Positions 36,863 through 46,479 of a stretch of 64,000 bases of DNA are shown one piece after another. The DNA is taken from assembly GCA_024400955.1 (NCBI GenBank), contig JAKSLY010000005.1, positions 1 to 64,000 of the forward strand, written 5' to 3'. The position numbers and the translations under genes were made by a program. Numbering within the stretch: the stretch's first letter is position 1; each line of letters starts with the position of its first letter. Source of the stretch: Treponema sp. GTDB lineage: Bacteria; Spirochaetota; Spirochaetia; Treponematales; Treponemataceae. The notes beneath the pieces were generated by a model. It was given only the letters and a program-made list of their open reading frames with translations, was not told the origin of the DNA and made no database searches.

Positions 36863-38047
36863 CTAGCAATTTACAGGGACTCCATTAAGTATACAAGTTT
36901 CCTGTGCAGTACGCAACAGTTCCACATCCTTGCCCGATGCCTTTAATATTGCAGGAAGAGGATGGCTCAGGAAAAGGTAAATTCCTTCCGTTACGGAATA
37001 GGCCCCAATGTCACGGAATGCAAGGAAGTCCCCTTCCGCAGGAGATGCAAGGGATAGCTTTCTTAAGACAACATCGGCTGTAGTACAAAGGGAACCTGCA
37101 ATGGTACAATCCACTACTTCCGACGACGATGGATTTCCTGCAGCATGACAAGTGCGGGGATTTTTCATTCCCATCATCTGGCCGTAATAATTAATGTGGT
37201 TGATTCCTCCGTCGATTATGCAGTAACGGTTCTTTTCATCACCCTTAACATCCATGATTCTTGTAACATAGGTTCCAAAGGAAGAAGCAACATAACGGCC
37301 CATTTCAAGTACATAATCATACCGTGATTTTTCCATGAGGGTTACGAATTCTTCAAGGTCAGTAAAATTGCGGCTTTCATCCTTGCCGGAAAAATAGTCA
37401 TAGCCAAGTCCCGGTCCATATTCAATGCTTGAAAAGGTGATGCCCGTCTCAGACTGCAAGGTGTCGCAAAAGGATTCAATGTAAGTAATTTCTTCTGCGA
37501 TTTTCTTAAGCTTCTTCTGGGTGCCGGTAAAGAAATGAATTCCACGGATGTTAATGCTTTCGTATTTCTTAAGTTCAGCAACACAGTCGTATACATCCCT
37601 TTCGCTCATGCCAAACTGATTGCCGCTGGTAAGGCGAATGATTACATCCTGAGGGTGATTTTCCTGGCTTTCAAGGACCCTTACAAGATGGGCAAGATGA
37701 GTCTTTGATTCAAGGGTGATGGTGTTTACCTTAAGATCATAGGCCCGCCTTACATCCTCAAAAGTCTTGCAAACCCCGGAGAAAACGATTTTAGATGGAG
37801 ATAATCCAGCCTTTTCGCAGATGGTAAGTTCACCAGGAGAACAGACTTCAAAAAGAATGTCATCATCCTTAAGCATTCCAACGGCAAAGGCATTGGCCTT
37901 GATTGCATAGCAAAGCCTTGAATTTCCAGGAAGACGGCTTTTAATCTGAGCCACCCGTTCCTTAAGTTCATCCTCGTCAAAAAGATAAAATGGAGTTCCG
38001 TATTTTTCTGCAAGCTGCGGAATTCCTGAAAGTTCAATTTCAGCCAT
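36863..38047 (-). CDS. fold-type III PLP enzyme (ornithine/diaminopimelate decarboxylase family)
   Basis: 394 residues from the ATG at 38047 with GGAGG upstream. It overlaps the end of the adenylation gene by eight bases. The PLP lysine lies in CYAIKANA near residue 49. SGVCKTFEDV, GIHFFTGTQ (about 180), EYGPGLGYDYF, and the C-terminal AGSLCTTADVV and FRDIGAYS follow, all typical of the LysA/ODC barrel-plus-beta-domain layout. Family members decarboxylate diamino acids. Close relatives with this context act on carrier-bound or special amino acids, and the fold also includes alanine racemases. Its place between the adenylation enzyme and the ACP suggests it makes or modifies the aminoacyl group loaded on the ACP. 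Confidence 0.8.
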   Translation of the reverse strand: MAEIELSGIPQLAEKYGTPFYLFDEDELKERVAQIKSRLPGNSRLCYAIKANAFAVGMLKDDDILFEVCSPGELTICEKAGLSPSKIVFSGVCKTFEDVRRAYDLKVNTITLESKTHLAHLVRVLESQENHPQDVIIRLTSGNQFGMSERDVYDCVAELKKYESINIRGIHFFTGTQKKLKKIAEEITYIESFCDTLQSETGITFSSIEYGPGLGYDYFSGKDESRNFTDLEEFVTLMEKSRYDYVLEMGRYVASSFGTYVTRIMDVKGDEKNRYCIIDGGINHINYYGQMMGMKNPRTCHAAGNPSSSEVVDCTIAGSLCTTADVVLRKLSLASPAEGDFLAFRDIGAYSVTEGIYLFLSHPLPAILKASGKDVELLRTAQETCILNGVPVNC

Positions 38048-39542
38048 TGAGCTTAACCTCCAGAGCTTTCCTGTCAATTTTTCCGTTCTTTGTCATGGGA
38101 AATTCAGGAATATAGATGAAATCACTTGGAATCATGTAGGAAGGAATTGCAGCCTTTAGCATGGTAACGATTTCCTTCTTTTCAGTCTCCTTTCCAATAT
38201 AGAAGGCAAAAATCTTGTTCTGGGTAAAGATACAGCAGGTTCTTGTAATGTTGTCGTGCTTGGAAACAGCGCCCTCAATTTCTCCAAGCTCGATTCTGTG
38301 GCCCATGTGCTTGATCTGGGTATCCTTTCGTCCAATGTAATAAAGGTTTCCGTCTTCACCGAATTTTGCAAGGTCACCGGTCTTATAGATTCTTTCATAC
38401 CTTGAAGGATTAATCGGATTCTGGACAAAGACCTCGGCTGTTTTTGGTGAATTGTAATATCCAATTGCAACGCATGTTCCGCTTACGCAAAGTTCACCTT
38501 CCTTTCCAGCTTCCGTAATTTCATTGCCATCTTCATCAAGAAGGAAAACCCTTTCGTTGGGGAATGCCTGCCCGATGGGAAGAGGATCCGGAATTGAATC
38601 CCTTGGAATCCTGTAGTATGTACAGTTGCAGGTTATTTCCGTTGGGCCATAAAGATTTATGTATTCAGCCTCAGGCACGAACTTCTTCCAAATCTCAAGC
38701 TGCTTGCATGGCATGACCTCACCGGAGAACATGATTTTTCTGAGCTTAGAAGGAACCTTATAGTCAAATCCATTGAGGGTGGAAACCATGCACAGGGCAG
38801 AGACAGCCCAGATGAGAACAGTAATCTCACGTTCCTCAAGATAGTCCAAAAGCTTTGTAGGGAAAGAAAAGAACATCTTTGGAACAAGGTGAACGGAAGC
38901 CCCAGTGAAAACGCCTGAGAAAATATCCTTTACCGAAACATCAAAATCAAGGGGTGCCTGGTTTGCAATGTTGTCTGAAGACTGAATTCCAAAAATTTCC
39001 GTAAAGCAGTAAATGAAGTCTATAACCGACCTGTGGCCAACTACGACAGCCTTAGGATTTCCAGTGGAACCGGAAGTAAAGTTTGCATAGACTGCATCCG
39101 TATCGATGATGTTACGGCGCCTTGCATCTGCTCCAGAACCGTCAGCATTTTCCGCTTCCTTCTCAAGATCATCAAAGTAAAGTGGACTTACATTAAGGGA
39201 AGCAAGTTTCTTTTCATACTTCCTGTCAGCAATGATATTTGCAACACCCAATGTGCCGATCATGGAATTAAGGCGTTCATCCGGGAAGCTCCAGTCAAAA
39301 TATGAATAGAAGCAACCGGCATACATGGAAGCAAAAAAGAATTTTATGGTCCTTACGGACTTTTCAATCATGATGGGAACCGCATTACCGGCCTTAAAGT
39401 GTCTTGCAATGACGACAGAAAGCTTTTTCGATTCTGCCACAAGTTCTGCCCATGTAATTTTAGAAGTTACATCTGCAAAGGCAGTCTTATCCGGATATTT
39501 TCCAGCAGTTTCTTCAAGATAATCCAGCAGGGTATATTTCAT
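38040..39542 (-). CDS. amino acid adenylation enzyme (DltA-like AMP-forming ligase)
   Basis: 500 residues, DltA size, ANL superfamily. A3 FTSGSTGNPKAV is near residue 155, A4 APLDFDVSV near 192, and A5 NLYGPTEITCN near 293. A7 YKTGDLA is near 400, A8 GRKDTQIKHMGHRIELGEIE follows, and A10 TKNGKIDRKAL with the catalytic Lys is at the end. It should activate an amino acid with ATP and load it onto the ACP at 36579. D-alanine is the DltA substrate, but nearby enzymes (the PLP decarboxylase) leave room for another amino acid. It starts 17 bases after the MBOAT stop with GGAGAG. Confidence 0.88.
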   Translation of the reverse strand: MKYTLLDYLEETAGKYPDKTAFADVTSKITWAELVAESKKLSVVIARHFKAGNAVPIMIEKSVRTIKFFFASMYAGCFYSYFDWSFPDERLNSMIGTLGVANIIADRKYEKKLASLNVSPLYFDDLEKEAENADGSGADARRRNIIDTDAVYANFTSGSTGNPKAVVVGHRSVIDFIYCFTEIFGIQSSDNIANQAPLDFDVSVKDIFSGVFTGASVHLVPKMFFSFPTKLLDYLEEREITVLIWAVSALCMVSTLNGFDYKVPSKLRKIMFSGEVMPCKQLEIWKKFVPEAEYINLYGPTEITCNCTYYRIPRDSIPDPLPIGQAFPNERVFLLDEDGNEITEAGKEGELCVSGTCVAIGYYNSPKTAEVFVQNPINPSRYERIYKTGDLAKFGEDGNLYYIGRKDTQIKHMGHRIELGEIEGAVSKHDNITRTCCIFTQNKIFAFYIGKETEKKEIVTMLKAAIPSYMIPSDFIYIPEFPMTKNGKIDRKALEVKLNG

Positions 39543-39559
39543 CTTAACTCTCCATTAAA

Positions 39560-41110
39560 TCAGTATTGTGCGTACATGAATCCCGTGTCGCCAGCAGTAA
39601 AGGTCAGCGACAGAATTACAAGAATCAGGGGTACATAATAGCATGCCCAGCGGAAAGCAATATTCCGCCTCTTGATTGACTCCCAAACATCAACCTTGTT
39701 TTCCTTAAGGACGCTGACAACAAAGACGATGGCACATCCGATTGCAACAAGGATGATCTGGGATTCAAAGTTTGAAATCTTTCCAAGGACATCGTTCCAG
39801 TAGGACTTATGGAGCATTGGAAGGATTCCGCCAAAGTGAACAAATGTATTCTTAAGGAACACAAAGCTCTTCTTTACATCAACAATCCTGTCAAAATACC
39901 ATCCGATGTTTACAATGACAAAGGTTCTTACGATCCTGAAAATATGGAACCACCTGGATTCCGTGTCTATGTGAAGCTTTTTGTTTACATCTTCAAAAAC
40001 AGGCTTAAACATGTCGCTCAGGGCAATGACAAGGCCGTTGTAAAGTCCCCAGATAAGGAAATGAAGTTCCGGGCCATGCCAGATTCCAACAAGGACAAAA
40101 ACTATGATGTTTGCAATGCAGGCAGGAAGAACCCGTCCAAAATGCTTTCCAAACCTTGAAGCGAATTTTCCAAGGCTGTTCATCTTCTTTGTAAATGAAA
40201 GCGGATAGAAAACGTAGTCCTTCATCCACAATCCAAGGCTTATGTGCCACCTGCGCCAGAAATCGGCAAGGCTTGTTGCAAAATATGGCTGGCGGAAATT
40301 TGGCTGCATCTTGATTCCGAAGAGTTCTGCAACACCAAGAACGATGTCAATTCCACCGGAGAAATCTGCATACTGATAGGCTGAATACATGAGGATTCCA
40401 AAGACGATGATGTTCCCTGGAAGTGAAGAAAAGTTAGGATCAAGAATGTCGCTGATTCTTTTTACAAGCATGTCGGCAATAAGGAACTTCTTAAGGCAAC
40501 CGTACAGAATCAGCATGACTCCATGCTTGATGTTCTCAAAATCAAAGGGGTGCTCTTCCCTAAACTGCTTTCCAAGATTGTCGTAGCGGTTTATAGGCCC
40601 CATGAGGAACTGAGGAAAGAATGAAACATAGATGAAGTACCGCAAGAAATTTGTCTCCCTGCCATACTTTGAATTATAAACGTCCATGAAGTAGGAAATG
40701 GTCTGCAGGGTGTAGTAGGAAATTGCAAGCGGAAGGAACAATGTTTTTGCCCCAACAAGGACGCGCCAATACTTAAGGTAGAACAGAAGTCCTATATCAA
40801 GCAAAAGCATGAGTACAAGGACAAGTCTCTTTCTGTTAAGAACACTGTTCTTGTAGGCCTTGAATTCTTCCTTTGAAAGCTCAGCCTTCCTAGCTTTTAC
40901 AGACTCGTTGAACTTTCCAACAACCTGGGCTGCAAAAAATGAAATTGCAGAACTTGCCGCAACAAAGACAAGGTTCCAAACTCCACTATAAAAGTAGAAG
41001 AAAGTGTTGGCAGCAAAAATGCAGATCCACTGAAACTTCCTTGGCACCAGGTAATAGACAAGGAGAGCAAATCCTATGAAAAATGCAAATGTAAATGAAA
41101 ACAGATTCAT
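39560..41110 (-). CDS. MBOAT family O-acyltransferase (DltB-like), copy 2
   Basis: 516 residues, about 11 membrane segments, clearly homologous to the copy at 29885. FRQPYFATSLADFWRRWHISL is near residue 270 and the catalytic H345 lies in VGIWHGPELHF. Here it sits in an operon with the adenylation enzyme and ACP, which fits a DltB role: passing the aminoacyl group from ACP across the inner membrane. AAAGGGA precedes the start. It follows the SGNH gene with an 18-base gap. Confidence 0.93.
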   Translation of the reverse strand: MNLFSFTFAFFIGFALLVYYLVPRKFQWICIFAANTFFYFYSGVWNLVFVAASSAISFFAAQVVGKFNESVKARKAELSKEEFKAYKNSVLNRKRLVLVLMLLLDIGLLFYLKYWRVLVGAKTLFLPLAISYYTLQTISYFMDVYNSKYGRETNFLRYFIYVSFFPQFLMGPINRYDNLGKQFREEHPFDFENIKHGVMLILYGCLKKFLIADMLVKRISDILDPNFSSLPGNIIVFGILMYSAYQYADFSGGIDIVLGVAELFGIKMQPNFRQPYFATSLADFWRRWHISLGLWMKDYVFYPLSFTKKMNSLGKFASRFGKHFGRVLPACIANIIVFVLVGIWHGPELHFLIWGLYNGLVIALSDMFKPVFEDVNKKLHIDTESRWFHIFRIVRTFVIVNIGWYFDRIVDVKKSFVFLKNTFVHFGGILPMLHKSYWNDVLGKISNFESQIILVAIGCAIVFVVSVLKENKVDVWESIKRRNIAFRWACYYVPLILVILSLTFTAGDTGFMYAQY

Positions 41111-41128
41111 AATAATTCCCTTTATATT

Positions 41129-42511
41129 CTAATATGAAGCAAACCTGCCTGAACAGACATTCTGCTGAACACCATCAAGATAACTGATGACCCTGATCTT
41201 GCCGGAAGAATTTCCCGGAAAGCGAATTTCAAAACAATTCCTGTCAGAACCATATTCATTATCAGAAGACAGGGCACAAAACTGGAAGGAACCGCCAGAA
41301 GCATTCTTCATGAAAGGCTGTTCCCCATCACCCAAATCCAAAAACACATCGTAGGTAATCCGTTCAGGCTCAACGTGGTTCACGACAGGAACAACATCCA
41401 TGGCACGCCCGTCATCCTTTTCAAGAAGCACAAGACCGTAAACCTTGTCTTCCTGGGCCTGCATCTTTTCTGCATAGCTTGAATAGAAGAAATCAGACCT
41501 GTCATATTTGTCGAGGAAAAAGCTGCAGAAAATTTCCGTCCACTTTTTTACGCCATACTTATTGAAGTGATTGTCATCATGAAAATCGCAGTCTTCGAGG
41601 GGAAGGTATTCTTCCTTGGCAAGGTTGAAGTCATAGAATTCAAATCCGCGCTCAGAGCAGAAATCCCTGCAGAATGAATAATACTCATCGTAGTTGCCCT
41701 TTTCGTTCAGGTAAAAGTCCGAGTTTGGCATGTTGTAGAAAATCAGTTCCACATTCTTCTGCCTGCAGTCTTCAATGATTTTGTCGATTGTCCTTACCCA
41801 GTCGGAGTTAACGTTTTCCACATGAATGGGGCCTTCAACAACCGGAGAAGAAAAAGTCCCGTTTTCAACAACGCGTATGTCCAGAAGGGATCCCTTGCCA
41901 GCGTAATCGGCATCCTTATCCACATAGTTGTAGCTCCAGTAGTCTCCATTAAAAAAGGACTTAAGGCGGAACTTCAAATCCTTGGGATTGAGGGTCATGT
42001 GCTTGTCTTTTCCAATGGGAAGAATTGAATTCAGGTAGTACCTTGGCGAAGACATGCTCAGCATGTAGTCAAGCTTAATCCTTGGATCACGGATGCTCTT
42101 TAAAAGGGAATAATCCGGCTTGAATCCATTTCGATCCTTTACGGGAGGCCTTGTTGCAATGGCAAAGTCAAGTTCAACAAAGATCTTTTCCACGTCATAA
42201 AGCTTAAGGGCCTGCTGAATTATGGCATAGCTTCCTTCGATGTTCTGGCCTGCTGAACCTGTGCAGAAAGTGTTCTTTCCAAAAACAGCATCGGAAACCG
42301 TAGTGTCGATTCCATGGGACACGTGGCTTGCACCGGAAAAAAGAACGTCTATGTTTCTGCCTTCCTTCTTCTGCTCATAGAATTCGTGCATGAATACACG
42401 GGTATAGGAAGAACTTTCATCGCACAAAAGAAAAGCCAGGACAAAACAGATGCAGTAAAAGATTCCAAAAAAGAGAATGATTTTTAAAGGTAGTTTTAAT
42501 TTTCTATTCAT
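41129..42511 (-). CDS. membrane-anchored SGNH-like protein with extra C-terminal domain (copy 2, DltD-like role)
   Basis: 460 residues, paralogue of the protein at 35142. Anchor at about residues 8-30, nucleophile S62 in FSGASHVSHG, and D312-H315 in DDNHFN. A beta-rich tail (about 355-460) follows. It lies between the TagF-like gene and the MBOAT gene, three bases after the TagF stop. By analogy with DltD it would complete transfer of the acyl or aminoacyl group to the polymer outside the inner membrane. Confidence 0.78.
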   Translation of the reverse strand: MNRKLKLPLKIILFFGIFYCICFVLAFLLCDESSSYTRVFMHEFYEQKKEGRNIDVLFSGASHVSHGIDTTVSDAVFGKNTFCTGSAGQNIEGSYAIIQQALKLYDVEKIFVELDFAIATRPPVKDRNGFKPDYSLLKSIRDPRIKLDYMLSMSSPRYYLNSILPIGKDKHMTLNPKDLKFRLKSFFNGDYWSYNYVDKDADYAGKGSLLDIRVVENGTFSSPVVEGPIHVENVNSDWVRTIDKIIEDCRQKNVELIFYNMPNSDFYLNEKGNYDEYYSFCRDFCSERGFEFYDFNLAKEEYLPLEDCDFHDDNHFNKYGVKKWTEIFCSFFLDKYDRSDFFYSSYAEKMQAQEDKVYGLVLLEKDDGRAMDVVPVVNHVEPERITYDVFLDLGDGEQPFMKNASGGSFQFCALSSDNEYGSDRNCFEIRFPGNSSGKIRVISYLDGVQQNVCSGRFASY

Positions 42512-42514
42512 CTG

Positions 42515-43756
42515 TCACCCAACCAATTCCTTCTGCTTGCCAACAAGATAGTCAACAACAGAGGCTGCAGCATTTCCACGATTCTGCCATGCTTCGTCAC
42601 GCACTTCCCTTCTGGAAGCCTTAAGGTTCTCGCTGGAAATTGCATCACCAATTATCTCACCAATTCTTCCAAAGTCATCTTCCTTAAGCTGGATTCCAAT
42701 CTTTGAAAGAATCCTGAATTCCCACATGGGTTCATCAAGCCAGTCAGCATCATAAGGACCGGAATCAAAACTTGTGTCTGCATAAATCACAGGCTTGTCA
42801 AAGACCAATGAATAATCGAATATGACTCCGGAAAAATCCGTAATCATGATGTCGGCCCTGTTCAGTATGTCAAAGTTGTCGTTGTCATAGTTCCACTTTA
42901 TGTCAGGATACTTTTTTTCAAGGCTTTCAAGAAGTTCCTTCTCCGCCGTCTTTGACTGGGGATGGGGACGGACAACGATTTCATATTCAGTCCTTGTAAG
43001 GCAGTCAAGGAATTTCTCGCCAAACCTTGCAAGGATTCCACTCTTGCCCCATGTAGGTGCAACAAGAACCATCTTCCTTTCCTGAGTCTCTGGGCGGCCT
43101 GCACTTTCAAGGCGCTTTTCCATGGAATCAAGATATGTGGAACCTACAACAGTAAATTCCTTTCTTTTAATTGCAGGCCTTAAGTTCTCAAGCTTTACCA
43201 TGGATGGATGCTGGTTTTCACCGGATGCAAGAACGCTGTCGTAATGGTCAAGGGCAAACATCCTGTAGCCTGCAAAATCAGAAACGGAATGGGGAATGTG
43301 CACATAACATTTAACGCCCTTGCTTCTCTTCCACTGGTAGACATCAAGGTTTGGAGTCGTTGCAAGAAGAACGTCAGCCTGCAGGAAATTCAGCTTTGCG
43401 TAGGGCCTGTTCTTTTCTCCAAGATACTCGCCATGAACATGACTGTAGGCTGCATCAAGCACCGGATCATCGGGGCTTGCAGTGTAATATGTAAGGTCAA
43501 TTCCACGCCTTTCAAATTCATCGCAGATGGGCTTGAAAACATTCCAATAGCGCTTGTGATCTGAAAAAATGACAAAGGGAATTGAATTTCCCTGGGAATT
43601 CTTTTCCACCTTGCCGCCGGAAAAAATGAATTTAAGCTTAAGGAACAGGGCCCTGACACCAAATGTTGCAGCAGCCGCAAGTCCTATGAAAAGGGAAAAA
43701 AGCATGCTGCCCGTGCCCGGGTCAATATACAGGGGAATGAAATTCATGGAATTCAT
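42515..43756 (-). CDS. TagF/TagB-like CDP-glycerol glycerophosphotransferase family protein (copy 2)
   Basis: 413 residues from the ATG at 43756, which has GGAGG six bases upstream and overlaps the preceding stop as ATGA. A longer reading to 43807 is not needed. N-terminal anchor with LYIDPGTGSMLFSL, DHKRYWNVFKPICDEF, IVVRPHPQS and ITDFSGVIFDYSLVFDKP are all as in copy 1. It should add polyol phosphate units. Coupled translation with the YidC-phosphatase fusion (copy B) indicates joint function. Confidence 0.87.
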   Translation of the reverse strand: MNSMNFIPLYIDPGTGSMLFSLFIGLAAAATFGVRALFLKLKFIFSGGKVEKNSQGNSIPFVIFSDHKRYWNVFKPICDEFERRGIDLTYYTASPDDPVLDAAYSHVHGEYLGEKNRPYAKLNFLQADVLLATTPNLDVYQWKRSKGVKCYVHIPHSVSDFAGYRMFALDHYDSVLASGENQHPSMVKLENLRPAIKRKEFTVVGSTYLDSMEKRLESAGRPETQERKMVLVAPTWGKSGILARFGEKFLDCLTRTEYEIVVRPHPQSKTAEKELLESLEKKYPDIKWNYDNDNFDILNRADIMITDFSGVIFDYSLVFDKPVIYADTSFDSGPYDADWLDEPMWEFRILSKIGIQLKEDDFGRIGEIIGDAISSENLKASRREVRDEAWQNRGNAAASVVDYLVGKQKELVG

Positions 43757-46479
43757 CTTGAACCTCCATTGGTATCCTGCTTCCACCGGGAAAGGGGAAC
43801 CCAGCATTCAGTTTTGGAAATGTCACCGGAAACATGGTAGGCCCGGCTTTCATCAAGGGTAAACCTGCTCTTGTTCATGAGCTGGTCTGCATGATGTTCT
43901 CCCCTGGAAAGTGGATAGACCGTGATTCCATTTTCCTTCTGCTGAACAAGTTCCCTTCCAGTAAATGGATTTACAGAAGAAACATCAAGATTCTTTCTTG
44001 CCTCGAAAATCGTATCTGCATTGGTCATGAATTCTTCCGACACGGAAAGCGGCTCCTTGCTGTCAAAATCCTTTACGGCAAAAAGAGGATTGTAATAGGC
44101 TGGATTTACATCCATGCCGGCAAAAGCGGAAAACCTTTCCGTCTTAAGGTTGTTTCCATGGTCGGCAACAATTATGATCCTTGTGTTGTCATAGACACCG
44201 TTGGTGCGAAGGTAATCAAGGAATTTTGCAACCTGAATAAGGGATGCGGCATTGACGTCATAATGTGCCCTTTCAAGGCTCACTTCCTTACCTGAAATCA
44301 TCGTATAGTTGTTTTCCAGGGCATGAGGCTCGTGGGGAGTGTCGTTATCTATAAAGAAGAATGTATTCTTTTTGCTCGTAAAATCTGTAGACCTATCAAG
44401 AAAGTAAAGGCTTGAGAAAATGTCGTAAAAGTTCCTGTCATCCTTAAGGTTATTGGCACGGCAAAGCCTGTAGAATGTGGAACGAACTGGAGGGTACATA
44501 ATCTGGATCACGGAAAAATTGCGGATTTCCTTTCGGCAGATAATGTCTGCCTTGTCCGCATTCTGGCCTCCGGGAATTCCAAGTTCCTTAAAATAAAGGT
44601 CGGTATACTTTCCAAATGTGCGGAATGCGTTGATTTCAGGATGTTTTTCAAAGGGAGTATAATCCCCTTCATGGGCATAGTTGGACCACGGCGGATCCGT
44701 AACCGTAACTTCAAATCCTGCATCTGCAAAAAGCTTGGGAGCAGCAAGCATGGCTTCATTGTGCTTAAGGCGCAGCAATTCGTCGCCACGGGCATTGATG
44801 TTCTCAAGGGAATATTCATAGCCACCCATCATGGCAGGAGAAGCCACGGAAGTATGGGTCGAAAAACTCAGGGTGTTCGGGTAGTAGGTAAATCCTGCAA
44901 AACTGTCTTCAAGTCCAAAATCCCTGAGGATTACAGGAAAGAGGGAGCTGATTCCCCTGTCCAAAAAGAGGACGATGACATTTTTTCCCGACCTTGAAAG
45001 ATGGTATACAGGCTTTATTTCTAAAGCACCGGACTTTACGTCAGCTTTTTCTGCAAGGTTTTCAGAATGAAGCTCAAACTGCCTCTTTATTTCATTTGTC
45101 TTAAAAAATCCAAGTCCACCCTCTGCAAGGCAGACAGAAAAGACGATGAATGACAGAACGGAAAGCTTCCTGAATTTATGGAATGCAAAAAGACAGGCAA
45201 GTGCAAGGCCAAGGGCAAAAAGAGGCATAACGGAAAGAAAGAATCCGTTTTTCTTAAGCACGTTTCCATCATCAAGGGTAAAGCTTACGTTCATGTTTCC
45301 ATAGGAATGCTTGAAAACATAGACATTTGCCAGGGCACAGACAAGTACTGCAAAAAAAAGCAATGGAGTTACACGCCTTACCTTGTCCCCGAACATCTTG
45401 TAGATTGCAACAGGCCAGAAAACAAAGAAGCCAAAGAAAACGAAGAAGCTTGACCAGATATAGGAAACTGGAGAAAGGGTCCTGCCCAAAAAGGAAAATT
45501 CAGCAGGACTTGTGGAAATTACTGCCGACGGAAGCATGAAGCCGCACAAAAGTGCAAGTCCAAGACCTGAAAAAAGCAGTAATGAAAAATTCGACTTTGA
45601 TTCAACAGAGGAAGAAACAGTAAGTCTTGAGCCTGCAACCTTCCTGAAAACAGAAACTGCAACCGGCAATGCTGCAACAAAAAGTGCAAAGAAAACCATG
45701 GCGGCTTTCTTTACAAGTGAACCATGGCGGCTGCATACAAAAAGGGCCAGCAGGACAAAAACAGCACTGACGGCAGCATGGAGTATGCGCACCGGATTCT
45801 TCATCTTCATGACGATGTTCTTAACAAGGCTGAATATGTTGTTCAAGATCCAGTAAATTACAAGGCCGCTTGGGGAATTGTACAAAAGCACCAGGAATAT
45901 GGTTGCAACAACGTAAAGCTGAGCCTTCTCACGGAAGGTGGCATCCTTTGTATAAATGGCACCGCTGACAAAATTTATGAGGGTCATTATGACCGGAAGA
46001 ATGTGGATTCCAAGGGAAAAGGAACCAATGGATATGGAAAAGAATTCATCAGGGCTTCCCAAATCCTTAAAGATCCACCATGAGGCACCGGAAAGCATCT
46101 CGTTGTGGCTCAGGTAATGATAGGCTGCGATGAAGAATGGAATTTCAATGAGTATGGAAAGGGAACTTCTAAGAACATAAAGCGGATGGTAGTTGTTCTG
46201 CCTGTAATACTCCGTGAGCATCATGAACTGCTCATCACCCTTGAATGCCTTCTTGATGCGGCCAACACGATACTCAAGGGACTTTGCAACCCTGCGTTCC
46301 TTTTCCTGCAGGCTGTCGGCAATGTTATACAGGGGAAGCGCAAGGAAGTTTATGGCAAGGCTGACGCCAAACACGGCACCGATTACGCCAATGGAATCAA
46401 CCTTGTTTATGATGAATGTAAAAACCCAGTCAACAACCGTTTCAATTGGGCTTATGACGATAAAGTAAAAGAAATTCAT
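43753..46479 (-). CDS. YidC/Oxa1-like membrane domain fused to alkaline-phosphatase-superfamily transferase (copy B)
   Basis: 908 residues. The YidC-like core covers about residues 20-222 (SLAINFLALPL, FKGDEQFMML, YHPLYVLR, NSPSGLVIYWILNN), with Asn44 at the position of E. coli Arg366. Extra helices run from about 232 to 455. In the C-terminal domain, Asp507 (VIVLFLD), Thr543 with Pro548, His715 (DNDTPHEP) and Asp773-His774 are the predicted catalytic set. The motif KHNEAML near residue 572 is shared by all four copies. It overlaps the epimerase stop as ATGA and the TagF-like start as ATGA, so three genes are coupled. It is closest in its N-terminus to copy A. Confidence 0.86.
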   Translation of the reverse strand: MNFFYFIVISPIETVVDWVFTFIINKVDSIGVIGAVFGVSLAINFLALPLYNIADSLQEKERRVAKSLEYRVGRIKKAFKGDEQFMMLTEYYRQNNYHPLYVLRSSLSILIEIPFFIAAYHYLSHNEMLSGASWWIFKDLGSPDEFFSISIGSFSLGIHILPVIMTLINFVSGAIYTKDATFREKAQLYVVATIFLVLLYNSPSGLVIYWILNNIFSLVKNIVMKMKNPVRILHAAVSAVFVLLALFVCSRHGSLVKKAAMVFFALFVAALPVAVSVFRKVAGSRLTVSSSVESKSNFSLLLFSGLGLALLCGFMLPSAVISTSPAEFSFLGRTLSPVSYIWSSFFVFFGFFVFWPVAIYKMFGDKVRRVTPLLFFAVLVCALANVYVFKHSYGNMNVSFTLDDGNVLKKNGFFLSVMPLFALGLALACLFAFHKFRKLSVLSFIVFSVCLAEGGLGFFKTNEIKRQFELHSENLAEKADVKSGALEIKPVYHLSRSGKNVIVLFLDRGISSLFPVILRDFGLEDSFAGFTYYPNTLSFSTHTSVASPAMMGGYEYSLENINARGDELLRLKHNEAMLAAPKLFADAGFEVTVTDPPWSNYAHEGDYTPFEKHPEINAFRTFGKYTDLYFKELGIPGGQNADKADIICRKEIRNFSVIQIMYPPVRSTFYRLCRANNLKDDRNFYDIFSSLYFLDRSTDFTSKKNTFFFIDNDTPHEPHALENNYTMISGKEVSLERAHYDVNAASLIQVAKFLDYLRTNGVYDNTRIIIVADHGNNLKTERFSAFAGMDVNPAYYNPLFAVKDFDSKEPLSVSEEFMTNADTIFEARKNLDVSSVNPFTGRELVQQKENGITVYPLSRGEHHADQLMNKSRFTLDESRAYHVSGDISKTECWVPLSRWKQDTNGGSR

